A stretch of DNA of 32,739 bases, from positions 1 through 32,739 of the forward strand of contig JAITNQ010000233.1 of assembly GCA_031290435.1 (NCBI GenBank), in the 5' to 3' direction. The notes under the pieces were generated by a model. The model was not told the DNA's origin. It saw only the letters and a list, made by a program, of their open reading frames with translations, and ran no database searches. Shown here one piece after another: positions 8,331-16,236 of this stretch; the first letter of the stretch is position 1, and each line of letters begins with the position of its first letter. Made by a program: the position numbers and the translations under genes. Source of the DNA: Candidatus Symbiothrix sp. GTDB taxonomy: Bacteria > Bacteroidota > Bacteroidia > Bacteroidales > Azobacteroidaceae.

Positions 8331-10151
8331 TTACTCATACCTTCCCGCACCCCTTGATTCTGCTCCAAATGTATTGAATTCAAACGTTTGGTCATGTGTC
8401 ATACCATGACATGTGCCGCAGTCATGCATGGTTTTTGTATTGAAAAGCAACAGTCCCATTATTCCTTGCGAGCGCATTTCAATCCACGAAAGCATATACA
8501 CACCCTCGCGAATTTTGATATATTTACAGGGGAAACTGCCCATTACACTCGCTTCCGAATTGGATATAATAGCGTATGTAAACGATTCGGTGGTTGTATA
8601 AACATGCTGTGATGACACATCATCGCTATATTCCCATGTGTATGAGCGCCCGATCAGCTCATCTGTGAAATGATGACGTTCTTTGGAAAAAATATTGCCT
8701 AACTCTGGAAATTCGGTATCGACTATCTGCTCATCTGTGAAATAATGATCTTCTTTGTAAGGGGTGATTCCGTCTGCCTTGATAATACCGAATAACCACT
8801 GCTGACGAGGGTCGCGCGGACTTTTTTCATTGTCAAAAGTAGAACGAACTAAGGTAACAAGTCCGTTTTTCAGGTCAATTGCATATTGCAAGCCGTCTAT
8901 CGGGCAATCGTTATTCGTTGTGTGAGCAAAGAATACAAGTTGGTCGTCTGCCTCAAAAGCGTCATAACGCTCTGATTTCCAATCGCCTGTACCCTCACGA
9001 AAGCGCATATTGAAATCTGTGCCGATTTCGTAGTCCAAAATAGTTCCGTTGTCAAGCGTTACAGTGAACTTGCGATTGTCCAAAATTGCAGAATGTTCCA
9101 TCATTTTTTTCTCTTTACCCGGAAAATCGAAAGCGCCTTTCCAAGCCTTTGTTTTGGCTGCTACTTCTGCCACTTCCGCGAGTGTCATTGCTTGCGTCAT
9201 TTCTGATGGACGGTAAAGAAATCGCATTCCTTTTGGAATTTTCATTACCGGGGGCGCTGCAACGCCTTCGGCAGGCGGCGGCAGAACGAATCCCACCGGA
9301 TTTTGATTCGCAATGCCAAATGGATAATATGCAGCAAGTTGTCCGCGAATTTTCCCTGTATCGGAATACATTTCACAAACGAACTTATCCTGAGCATCTA
9401 TTCCTAATTTCACGCCCATTTTTTTCATCGTGTAGAGGTCAATTACATCCAACACAAATCCTCCACTAAATTCAACCTCTACACGTGAATACAACCAATA
9501 TCGCTCGTCAAGTTCGTAATAATCGGACGGATAGCAAAAAGTTTGCATGGAGCCTTTGGGTACCTGCGCCGAATAACTTGGCGAACCAAAAACAGTAAGT
9601 TCGTCAGTCCACTGAATTACCTTGCCGATCAGCCGTTTTGTCGCCTTATGACGATGGTCGGGAGAGGCATTGCCTGCAATATAACCGGTAGCAATATACC
9701 GTTCCACTTCGCGGGGAGGTGGCTTTGAGCCAAAGCCAAATTCGCCGCAAAACCAAGTTTCAAACACCGTAGCGAGCTTTGTACGCTCATCAACCACTGC
9801 AAGGTAGAATGTGAGCGAATTTTCTACTCGCAAAACATTCAGGGTGAGGTTGTTCAAGCGAAGACATGCCGTACCTTCCGGCACAAGCAATGAAGCGCTA
9901 TCGTCAAGGAGCAGTTTGTAGCCCGGACTTTTCTCACTACCGGCAAATGTGAGCGGCTCTGTACCCACTACCGCGTTTACCTGTTCGGGCGTGAGTTTGT
10001 TATATTGAAACATGAAATCTGCAATGATTTCATCGTAGGACAATTCCTTTTGTTCCTGCTCTGTGCAAGAACTTGTAATCCCAAGCATTAACACAATCGT
10101 GAAAAATGCGGCTGATAAAAAGGTGTTTTTCATTTCTATTATTTTTTTCAA
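8331..10151 (-). CDS. MoaF-like (lipocalin-fold) lipoprotein with internal duplication
   Basis: The 606-residue protein has a lipobox (GITSSC, Cys29), so it is a membrane lipoprotein; Met7 is an alternative start. The C-terminal half (about 350-590) resembles MoaF-family calycin barrels: LDNGTILDYEI, SERYDAFEADDQLVFF, LQYAIDLKNGLVTLV, DELIGRSYTWEY and MLSWIEMRSQGIMGLLLFNTKTMHDCG. The N-terminal half (about 70-250) repeats this plan: LTFYLAVVDERTKLATV, ATKRLIGKVIQW and YSRVEVEFSGGFVLDVIDLYTMKKMG align with those strands. The halves are joined by a Pro-rich linker (288-303). MoaF proteins accompany molybdopterin genes in enterobacteria but their reaction is unclear, and an exported lipoprotein is unlikely to make a cytosolic cofactor. 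The family call rests on recognised patterns, not a search. It pairs with the NTF2-like gene 4 bp upstream. Confidence 0.5.
   Translation of the reverse strand: MKKIIEMKNTFLSAAFFTIVLMLGITSSCTEQEQKELSYDEIIADFMFQYNKLTPEQVNAVVGTEPLTFAGSEKSPGYKLLLDDSASLLVPEGTACLRLNNLTLNVLRVENSLTFYLAVVDERTKLATVFETWFCGEFGFGSKPPPREVERYIATGYIAGNASPDHRHKATKRLIGKVIQWTDELTVFGSPSYSAQVPKGSMQTFCYPSDYYELDERYWLYSRVEVEFSGGFVLDVIDLYTMKKMGVKLGIDAQDKFVCEMYSDTGKIRGQLAAYYPFGIANQNPVGFVLPPPAEGVAAPPVMKIPKGMRFLYRPSEMTQAMTLAEVAEVAAKTKAWKGAFDFPGKEKKMMEHSAILDNRKFTVTLDNGTILDYEIGTDFNMRFREGTGDWKSERYDAFEADDQLVFFAHTTNNDCPIDGLQYAIDLKNGLVTLVRSTFDNEKSPRDPRQQWLFGIIKADGITPYKEDHYFTDEQIVDTEFPELGNIFSKERHHFTDELIGRSYTWEYSDDVSSQHVYTTTESFTYAIISNSEASVMGSFPCKYIKIREGVYMLSWIEMRSQGIMGLLLFNTKTMHDCGTCHGMTHDQTFEFNTFGAESRGAGRYE
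8658..8757. repeat. 28-bp direct repeat within the MoaF-like gene
   Basis: Positions 8658-8685 and 8730-8757 match at 25 of 28 bases (both begin CTCATCTGTGAAAT), 72 bp apart, so the spacing keeps the reading frame. They encode KEDHYFTDEQI (466-476) and KERHHFTDELI (490-500). Confidence 0.75.
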
Positions 10152-10155
10152 GGCT

Positions 10156-11142
10156 TTATTCCCAACCGCTGAGCGCCATATATTTGGTTAGAAAGCCCAT
10201 TGCTTCAATTTCGTGAATCTGACCTTTACTTATTTTGAAAACATGCGCCGCAGGGAGGTCAAAAGCCGGCATCTGCATTTCGCGGCTTGTAACGCCCGGA
10301 ACGTTGTAAATCGGAAAAGTCTTTTTATTCATTTCATGTCGGAAATGGGAAAACCCGATAGCCAGCCCGGCTTCCGGATCAATGGCAAACACCCTCACAT
10401 TGTCGATATCGTTGATATAGTCCATCATGTTGGTGTTCAATTGGTCAACGGTTTTCAATGCGCTGTAATTCGGCGATTCGTCGGTTTCATTGTCGGGGAT
10501 ACCGCTATTACTTGCCGGAGAACCGTTTTCGCGGCGGGTGCAATCATCCGCCATAGGAGAAAGAAAGCCGTTGTCCATAATCAGGGCATCGTAGTAAGAA
10601 TAAGCGATTCCCACCATTTCATATCTTTTCATGCGTTCTTTTTCGGGAATGGCAGTAAGGATTCCCGGTCGAACGGTTTGCAGGTATTTCATATTTTTCG
10701 GGTCAATACCCCTTGCAATCAGGTGTTCGGCCTCGTTAACGAAACCATCGTCGGATATTTTCAGGCGAAGCGCTATCATGACAGGCTTGCCCTGTTCTTC
10801 CATCATTCCCAAAAAACCAACTTCTCTGACAGTAGGGTCAGGTACATAGATTTTGAAAGTAGTCGGCGCTGCCGAAGCAGTTTGCCAAAGACCTTCTCCA
10901 ATTGGTTTGGAATCAACATTTTCAACAAAACGCGCATTCATTGCAAATGGAATTTTACTGGGGTCGTGCGCTACCAGCGCCTTGAAATAGTTATCAACAA
11001 GCTCAATCAGACATTTTTTATCGGTACATTTCAAGGGTTCAGGCATGTTGAACTGAAACGGGGCTTGCGCAGATACGCTAATGCTGACAGCAAACATGAA
11101 AAGCGCAATACCCAATTTTGCCGTATTTGAATTTGTCTTCAT
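10156..11142 (-). CDS. Exported two-module NTF2-like (SnoaL/DUF8021-like) protein
   Basis: The 328-residue protein has a signal peptide (about 1-26, ending VSAQA). Residues 38-150 look like a DUF8021/NTF2-like domain: CLIELVDNYFKALVAHDPSKIP, a GEGLW turn and the closing strands IALRLKISDDGFVNEAEHLI. Residues 172-320 repeat the plan: MVGIAYSYYDALIMDNG, CTRRENG (201-207), a long insert, then HVFKISKGQIHEIEAMGF. DUF8021-like proteins are known mostly from fungi and some bacteria without an assigned reaction; the NTF2 fold includes isomerases, dehydratases and lyases acting on small hydrophobic substrates. It sits 10 bp after the GH30-like gene and 4 bp before the MoaF-like gene, so it is firmly part of the operon. 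Substrate unknown. Confidence 0.55.
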   Translation of the reverse strand: MKTNSNTAKLGIALFMFAVSISVSAQAPFQFNMPEPLKCTDKKCLIELVDNYFKALVAHDPSKIPFAMNARFVENVDSKPIGEGLWQTASAAPTTFKIYVPDPTVREVGFLGMMEEQGKPVMIALRLKISDDGFVNEAEHLIARGIDPKNMKYLQTVRPGILTAIPEKERMKRYEMVGIAYSYYDALIMDNGFLSPMADDCTRRENGSPASNSGIPDNETDESPNYSALKTVDQLNTNMMDYINDIDNVRVFAIDPEAGLAIGFSHFRHEMNKKTFPIYNVPGVTSREMQMPAFDLPAAHVFKISKGQIHEIEAMGFLTKYMALSGWE

Positions 11143-11152
11143 AAATTATGCT

Positions 11153-13069
11153 TTATATTGTTTTTACAAATACCGAAATAAAACTCACCGCAGGGAAATT
11201 AAGTTGTAATTCTCCGTTCACGATTTTGAAATCCTTCACTTTTTCCATATTCTGTTTATTATTTGTAACATAAACAGTTATTTCCGAATCCTTTGTTATC
11301 GGCAAGCCTTTAACGACCGAAGGACATGCGGCTCCGTTGTTCACGGCATGCACTACGTATTGCCCGTTGGCAATATTACCGAAAACAGCGGGATTAACCT
11401 CTGACTTGGTGCAGGCGAACGGCAAAGAGTAGGAATGTTCGGGAGTAGCGGCAAGTTGTTTCAGATTCCAGAAGCGTTGCGTAGGACGCAACGGACCGGT
11501 AGAATTGTAAATCCCATCGCCCCAAAGAATTGAATAATCCGACGTTAGTTGCCATTGCAGAATAGATTGCGGATGACATATCGCACAAATACGGGTATAA
11601 AGATTAATCTCGTAGAGCGCAAAAGTCTGTTCGGCAAAAATCTGCGGATAGCGATGCGCCGCTGCATCGGTACTGCCTTCGCCAATGATAAGCGGAACAT
11701 TCAACTGCCGGGAAGCCCATTCCCATTTTTGCAGCGTAATGTCGTCGCAACCGCGCCATGAATGGAACGATATGGCATAAATATAGGGATGAGTGGCCGG
11801 GTCGTTCAGGGCAGGCAGCACAAAATCGAAAGTTGTGGCGTCGGAATTATCTCCGAGTAACAGTTTGGTGGACAGTCCTCTGGATGCAAGATAAGCGCCC
11901 AGCGTCTTGATAAGATAAGCATGCTGTTCGGGTGAAAAATACACGTCGATACCTATATCCGATTCATTAAACGAGAATGCGGTCGCTTCCACTCCGTAAA
12001 GGCTTTTCAAAGCCAGCAAATAATCGGCAATGGACTTGTAGACTTCTTGCTGTTTGTATACAAGCAGGCGTTGCGCAGCAACACCTCCGAATCCGCGTGG
12101 ATAGGCAGGGTCGATAGCCCATGAGGGCGGGAACCATGCGCTGACAATAATCGGCATTCCCAATTTTTTAAGGCGTTGCGCCATTTGCATTGATTTTTCA
12201 ACCTGCGGACTGATTTTTCCGTTCAGGGCTTCTTGCAGCGGTTCGGATTTTTCTACCGGCTGCCAACTTGCCCAAGGCATTTCTACCCTGCCGAAAGCTA
12301 CCCGCATATTTTCGAGGCAGTAATCTATCACTTTGGGGTCGTTTTGCGGACTTTGCAAACGGAAATTTCCGCCAAATCCGAGAAATTCGCGTCCCGGACT
12401 TTTTACATCCACTGCAATTTCAACCTTTTCGTTATTAATTTTACCGGCTGCCGTGATGGTGAAATTCAAATTTGAAGTCTGCCCTTTTTGCAGATTTTTC
12501 CCTGCAATTTCAACATACAAATCGGTGGGTCCGGGAGGCGTGCGAAATCCGCCCCAACCTGCAAATGCTGCAAAAGGATTCGGACGTAGTTTCTCAAAAG
12601 CGACAACAGTCCTGTCGAAATCAAGCGTTACTTGCTGACTCTCACCTTTCACAAAAACACGCTTTTCGCCTATTTCCAAGGTTTTTTCGGCATAATATTT
12701 TACCGGTAACAACATCCTGAAATAAACGCCGTCAACTTCAAGCGTGGTGTCGGAGGTCATTTCAATGCTGACATCGACCACGCCTTTGGCTTTCTCGGTA
12801 ACCACCTGTGTGAATTTGATTTTACCGATAGCCGTTGTAACTGTTTGTTTCAAACCATCGCGCGTAAACAAGGGACTTTGACGTTCCATACCGGTAAATT
12901 CGGTTTTTCCGTCTTTTTCGCTAACAGCTAAAAATGATTCAAAATCAATTAGCTGACCGTCAATTCTAATACCGGTCATATTGCCCCAAGCCATCACTTC
13001 GGGTTGTGCCGAGGCGGAAAATGTCGCCGCCAAAACGAAAAGCGCTACGAATAAATTTTTTAGTTTCAT
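11153..13069 (-). CDS. GH30-like glycoside hydrolase (clan GH-A)
   Basis: The 638-residue protein has a signal peptide (1-21). An N-terminal beta-sandwich (about 25-220) of unknown type precedes a TIM barrel that starts with EFLGFGGNFR (228-237), like the GFGG entry of GH30. Other GH30-like marks are SAWFPPSW (310-317), the acid/base pair NE at 368-369 (FSFNES), SFHSW (434-438) and the nucleophile E464 in LIIGEGS. A beta domain closes the chain (about 555-638). Known GH30 members act on beta-1,6-glucan, glucosylceramide, xylan or fucosides; the substrate here cannot be read. A Pro/Phe/Gly-rich stretch lies at 161-182. CAICH (495-499) is probably not a haem site. Its ATG overlaps the GH26 stop by 4 bp (ATGA), which indicates translational coupling. 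A related GH-A family is possible. Confidence 0.72.
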   Translation of the reverse strand: MKLKNLFVALFVLAATFSASAQPEVMAWGNMTGIRIDGQLIDFESFLAVSEKDGKTEFTGMERQSPLFTRDGLKQTVTTAIGKIKFTQVVTEKAKGVVDVSIEMTSDTTLEVDGVYFRMLLPVKYYAEKTLEIGEKRVFVKGESQQVTLDFDRTVVAFEKLRPNPFAAFAGWGGFRTPPGPTDLYVEIAGKNLQKGQTSNLNFTITAAGKINNEKVEIAVDVKSPGREFLGFGGNFRLQSPQNDPKVIDYCLENMRVAFGRVEMPWASWQPVEKSEPLQEALNGKISPQVEKSMQMAQRLKKLGMPIIVSAWFPPSWAIDPAYPRGFGGVAAQRLLVYKQQEVYKSIADYLLALKSLYGVEATAFSFNESDIGIDVYFSPEQHAYLIKTLGAYLASRGLSTKLLLGDNSDATTFDFVLPALNDPATHPYIYAISFHSWRGCDDITLQKWEWASRQLNVPLIIGEGSTDAAAHRYPQIFAEQTFALYEINLYTRICAICHPQSILQWQLTSDYSILWGDGIYNSTGPLRPTQRFWNLKQLAATPEHSYSLPFACTKSEVNPAVFGNIANGQYVVHAVNNGAACPSVVKGLPITKDSEITVYVTNNKQNMEKVKDFKIVNGELQLNFPAVSFISVFVKTI

Positions 13070-14292
13070 AAGTTTTTTAGTTTGTAAGTTTTATGCGAAA
13101 AATCAATTCTATCTAATGTAAGGCTGCGGGCATCGTCGTAAATTGCCTTCACAGCAGGATTTTTGTTGGGAAAAATAAATGTCGGCATCACCGGCGGAGT
13201 AGTTGCCTCTGCTTTCGGTTCTTCCGTTGGGGGTGGCGGGGGCGGCGGCATATCAGCCATCATCGCCGAGAAATCGTAAATGCAATATCCCCAAACCATA
13301 AACCATGACCATGAAGGTTGTTTTTCGTAAATTTCGGCTGTCGGAGCGTTGCCAACTTCGCCAAGCGCAATGAGTTTGCCGCCGCCAAGTTCGAGCAACT
13401 GGTCGTGGTGCGACTGTTTCCAATCGTTGCTGTACACGTCTGCCGCCAGTACGTCAACATATTCAACGCCGGGGAAGAAATCGGCATAAGGACCGGCTTC
13501 GTCGCCTACTTTATCGCGGGGAGCATTTGTGTTCCATACCCACAACAGATTATTCAGTTTGTGGTGTTTCGTGAAATAGTCGAACATGGCTATCCACAAT
13601 TTTTTGAAACCGTTTTCGCCCGGTTTGTTGCACCACCAAAACCAAACGCCATTCATTTCGTGGAAAGGACGCCACAAAACGGGAACATTGGCAGCTTGCA
13701 ACTGTTTCAAGTAGATGGCCACGCCGTCCATTTGCGCTTTCCATTGCGTATTCAATGCGGTGCCGTCGGTAACGAGTTCGTCCCATTCTTTCTGCGAAGG
13801 AAGTCTGTCGGCAAGGCGCCAAATATCGTCGCCGTTACATTCGTCGCCATTGGAAGGAAAGCAGCAATGCCACATCAGCGTAATAATCCTACCACTTTCA
13901 TACTGCCTTTTCGCCTCATCGACAATCGTTTGCCGAAGTTGCGCTTTTGTTAAGCCATTCACTTCGCAAGGCCCGAAAGGAGCCGTCAGGTTCATGGGCC
14001 CGCAATGTTGAAATCGCTGTACATTATCGCCCAGCGCCACAAAACTGAAATCGGCGCCCCACAATTCGGAGGAAGTTCCGGTCATTTCTTTCACCACTTT
14101 ATCGTAGCGAGGAAAATCGCTGACAAAATTGTGTTGTCCGGTGATTGTGTATTTTCCTTGCAAAGAATACAAGAAACTGAGCAGTTGCTTTGCTTCAGGC
14201 GCAGCATTCGGGTTAACAGGTTTAAATGCCGCTCCTTGAGCGGAAGCGCCAAGCAGCAAGCAGCATAAAACGAATATAATAGCCTTTTTCAT
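13066..14292 (-). CDS. GH26 endo-beta-mannanase-like enzyme
   Basis: The 408-residue protein has a signal peptide (about 1-21). GH26 marks are GKYTITGQHN (46-55), ELWGADFSF (76-84), MWHCCFPSNG (140-149), the acid/base E212 in WRPFHEMNG, WVWNTNA (251-257) and the nucleophile E312 in IALGEVG. GH26 enzymes mostly cut internal beta-1,4-mannosidic bonds in mannan, glucomannan or galactomannan; a minority are beta-1,3-xylanases or glucanases. It is near the usual catalytic-domain length with no binding module. The oddity is an insert at about 348-376, with seven prolines in a row (349-355) followed by acidic, Thr- and Pro-rich residues, placed between the last barrel strand and the C-terminal helix. 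It is coupled by ATGA overlap to the GH30-like gene. Confidence 0.9.
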   Translation of the reverse strand: MKKAIIFVLCCLLLGASAQGAAFKPVNPNAAPEAKQLLSFLYSLQGKYTITGQHNFVSDFPRYDKVVKEMTGTSSELWGADFSFVALGDNVQRFQHCGPMNLTAPFGPCEVNGLTKAQLRQTIVDEAKRQYESGRIITLMWHCCFPSNGDECNGDDIWRLADRLPSQKEWDELVTDGTALNTQWKAQMDGVAIYLKQLQAANVPVLWRPFHEMNGVWFWWCNKPGENGFKKLWIAMFDYFTKHHKLNNLLWVWNTNAPRDKVGDEAGPYADFFPGVEYVDVLAADVYSNDWKQSHHDQLLELGGGKLIALGEVGNAPTAEIYEKQPSWSWFMVWGYCIYDFSAMMADMPPPPPPPTEEPKAEATTPPVMPTFIFPNKNPAVKAIYDDARSLTLDRIDFSHKTYKLKNL

Positions 14293-14311
14293 GTGAAATG
14301 TTATTATTGTT

Positions 14312-16234
14312 TTATTTTGTAAACACTTTATAGGAATGAGGCGGAATTGTTAACCGGAATGAGTTTGTATTTCCACCCGGCATAAACCTCGACATATCAA
14401 ATCCTTCCGGCAGTTCCATTCCTGCGGGAAACGCAAAAGCGGGACGTGGCGACGGCAATTTTTCATATACAGCGTCGGTAACCAAATCAGTCAGTTTTTC
14501 AACGTCCCTTCCGGTAATAATTCTGATTGTTACCGGCTCGTCGCGGAAAGATTCTACAATAAATGTTCCGTTGTCGTAAGCGAACAAACTCACTTTTACA
14601 GGCGCCTCAATTCTCACGTCAATATCTTTCGACAACAACTGGCGGAACTGATTCAGCACGTTTTCGGGATAATCATACAGATTGCCGAAATCGTTGGGAA
14701 TGGTAATCACATACAGATTGCCCTTGGAATATTGCGCACGAAGGATTACAGGATAGCCGGAAACGCCGCCGGTAAGCGGACGACCGGCGCTAACCGTTTC
14801 CCATGCGTCGTTGGTATGATACATCACCAAAGGAACGAGAATGTCTTTCCCCGTTTTTTGTGCAGCGCCGTATCCGGCGCCAAATTCGTTGACGAGCACG
14901 TCGCTCGGCACACGCAATTCACAAATTTCAGCAATTTTGTCGGGAATGGCTTTCAGCAGATTTGTTGTAATCACCACATCGCCGCCCTTGTTGAGTTGCG
15001 CTTTGATTTTCGTAAGCAATGCGGGGTCATATTTTGCCTGTTCGGTAAGCAAAACAATCTTTTGGTCGGTTGGAAATTCCGGTGTGATATCCATTGGGAT
15101 ACCTGCCATACCCAAATAGTTAGGCAAAAAATCATCGCCTTCCGAATGGTGGGGTTTGTAGGTTTTCACGCCTACAGGATTACCCAATTTTGAAATGAAA
15201 GCGTTTATTTTTTCCGCCGTATATCCGGCTACTCTCGCTATAGTGGTGGGAGTTGCCGATTTCCCGTTCAGATTGACGGGTTTGGCCATTTCGTCGTAGT
15301 CGAAACTTGTGCCTTGACCTTGCCATGCGGTACGATGCTGTTCGGGATTCAGGCGTACACCGATCAGTTCGTCATAAGCGCAAAGGGCGATTTCCGGCGC
15401 TTTTGCAAAAAAAGTAAGCCAAAATTGTTCGGCATAACGGTCCATACCCATACCGGCTCCACCGCTGTCAATCCATCCCCCATAATTATGTCCGGGGCGC
15501 AGATTATCAAAATAGCGGATTATGCCGTAACTTTGGTAATTTTGCAAGTGTTGTGCACTGGAAGGGTCGCGTGTTTCGGTACCTGTCCATACGCCATCGA
15601 AAATTTGGGGCCCTGTTTGCAGATCGAAACCAAGACCTTGAAAATGGTCATACCAGTTCGGATATTTGATGATGACTTTGACTTTGGGATTGACCTTTTT
15701 TGCAGGATTGATAACCAATTCCTTGCCGGCTTCCGTCATCAGTTCGGTGCGATATTGCGTCCAGCTTTTTGTGCCTTTGGCCTTAATTTCTATGTCCGAC
15801 TTGCAACTGGTAAAGAAAAAGTCGTCCAAAATAAACTCATCGAAATGCTTTGCGGTATGTTCTGCAACTTCTTTTACGAATTTGCGGTGTTCGGGATTTG
15901 AATAACAGAAAGTTTCAAAATTATTCATTTCGCTTATGGTGTAAGTGATACCGCCTGCGACTTCAACACCTTTGCTCAGGAAGAATTTCTTTGCCTGTTC
16001 GAGGGTTTCGTCAGGAACAATTTTCATATCACGATGGGTTTCAAGATAAATCTTGTCCACTTTAATCTGACTTGAAATAATGTTCCATGTCGAATCTAAC
16101 CAATGCAAATCACTCATTCTCATTGTGGTATAGGCTTTTGTATAAACCGAAACCTTGAATCCCTTATAATTGCCTGCCGCCGCGATGGTAAAAAATGCGA
16201 GCGAAAGCAATACCGTTGAAAAAATTTTGCGCAT
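14312..16234 (-). CDS. Unclassified TIM-barrel hydrolase-like exported protein
   Basis: The 640-residue protein has a signal peptide (1-20). Residues 25-320 look like a TIM barrel: KIYLETHRD (61-69), GVEVAGGITYTISE (89-102), FDEFILDDFFFTSC (131-144), KVIIKYPNWYD (186-196), FDGVWTGTETRD (212-223) and ALCAYDELIG (283-292). Candidate acids are D137/D138, E220 and D288/E289. Residues about 376-520 resemble the glutamine-amidotransferase-like domain found after the barrel in GH42-type enzymes (IVLLTEQAKYDPALLTKIKAQLNKGGDVVITT). A beta domain (535-640) carries a Pro/Phe/Gly-rich stretch at 592-622. I could not assign a CAZy family. Context (2 bp after the epimerase gene, 19 bp before GH26) argues for a glycosidase of the same pathway. 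Confidence 0.6.
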   Translation of the reverse strand: MRKIFSTVLLSLAFFTIAAAGNYKGFKVSVYTKAYTTMRMSDLHWLDSTWNIISSQIKVDKIYLETHRDMKIVPDETLEQAKKFFLSKGVEVAGGITYTISEMNNFETFCYSNPEHRKFVKEVAEHTAKHFDEFILDDFFFTSCKSDIEIKAKGTKSWTQYRTELMTEAGKELVINPAKKVNPKVKVIIKYPNWYDHFQGLGFDLQTGPQIFDGVWTGTETRDPSSAQHLQNYQSYGIIRYFDNLRPGHNYGGWIDSGGAGMGMDRYAEQFWLTFFAKAPEIALCAYDELIGVRLNPEQHRTAWQGQGTSFDYDEMAKPVNLNGKSATPTTIARVAGYTAEKINAFISKLGNPVGVKTYKPHHSEGDDFLPNYLGMAGIPMDITPEFPTDQKIVLLTEQAKYDPALLTKIKAQLNKGGDVVITTNLLKAIPDKIAEICELRVPSDVLVNEFGAGYGAAQKTGKDILVPLVMYHTNDAWETVSAGRPLTGGVSGYPVILRAQYSKGNLYVITIPNDFGNLYDYPENVLNQFRQLLSKDIDVRIEAPVKVSLFAYDNGTFIVESFRDEPVTIRIITGRDVEKLTDLVTDAVYEKLPSPRPAFAFPAGMELPEGFDMSRFMPGGNTNSFRLTIPPHSYKVFTK

Positions 16235-16236
16235 AA

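Noticed and set aside
8331..10151. Molybdenum cofactor biosynthesis as the function of the MoaF-like protein
   Set aside because: The protein is an exported lipoprotein in a glycan operon, with no other cofactor genes nearby; only the fold resemblance is kept.
10213..11130. 305-codon plus-strand open frame opposite the NTF2-like gene
   Set aside because: It is antisense to a gene with signal peptide, domain pattern and operon fit; the plus-strand product is a His/Arg/Phe-rich sequence without family marks.
11573..11587. CAICH (CxxCH) in the GH30-like protein as a haem site
   Set aside because: It lies inside the TIM barrel just after the nucleophile strand, where a covalent haem is implausible; single motif, no cytochrome features.
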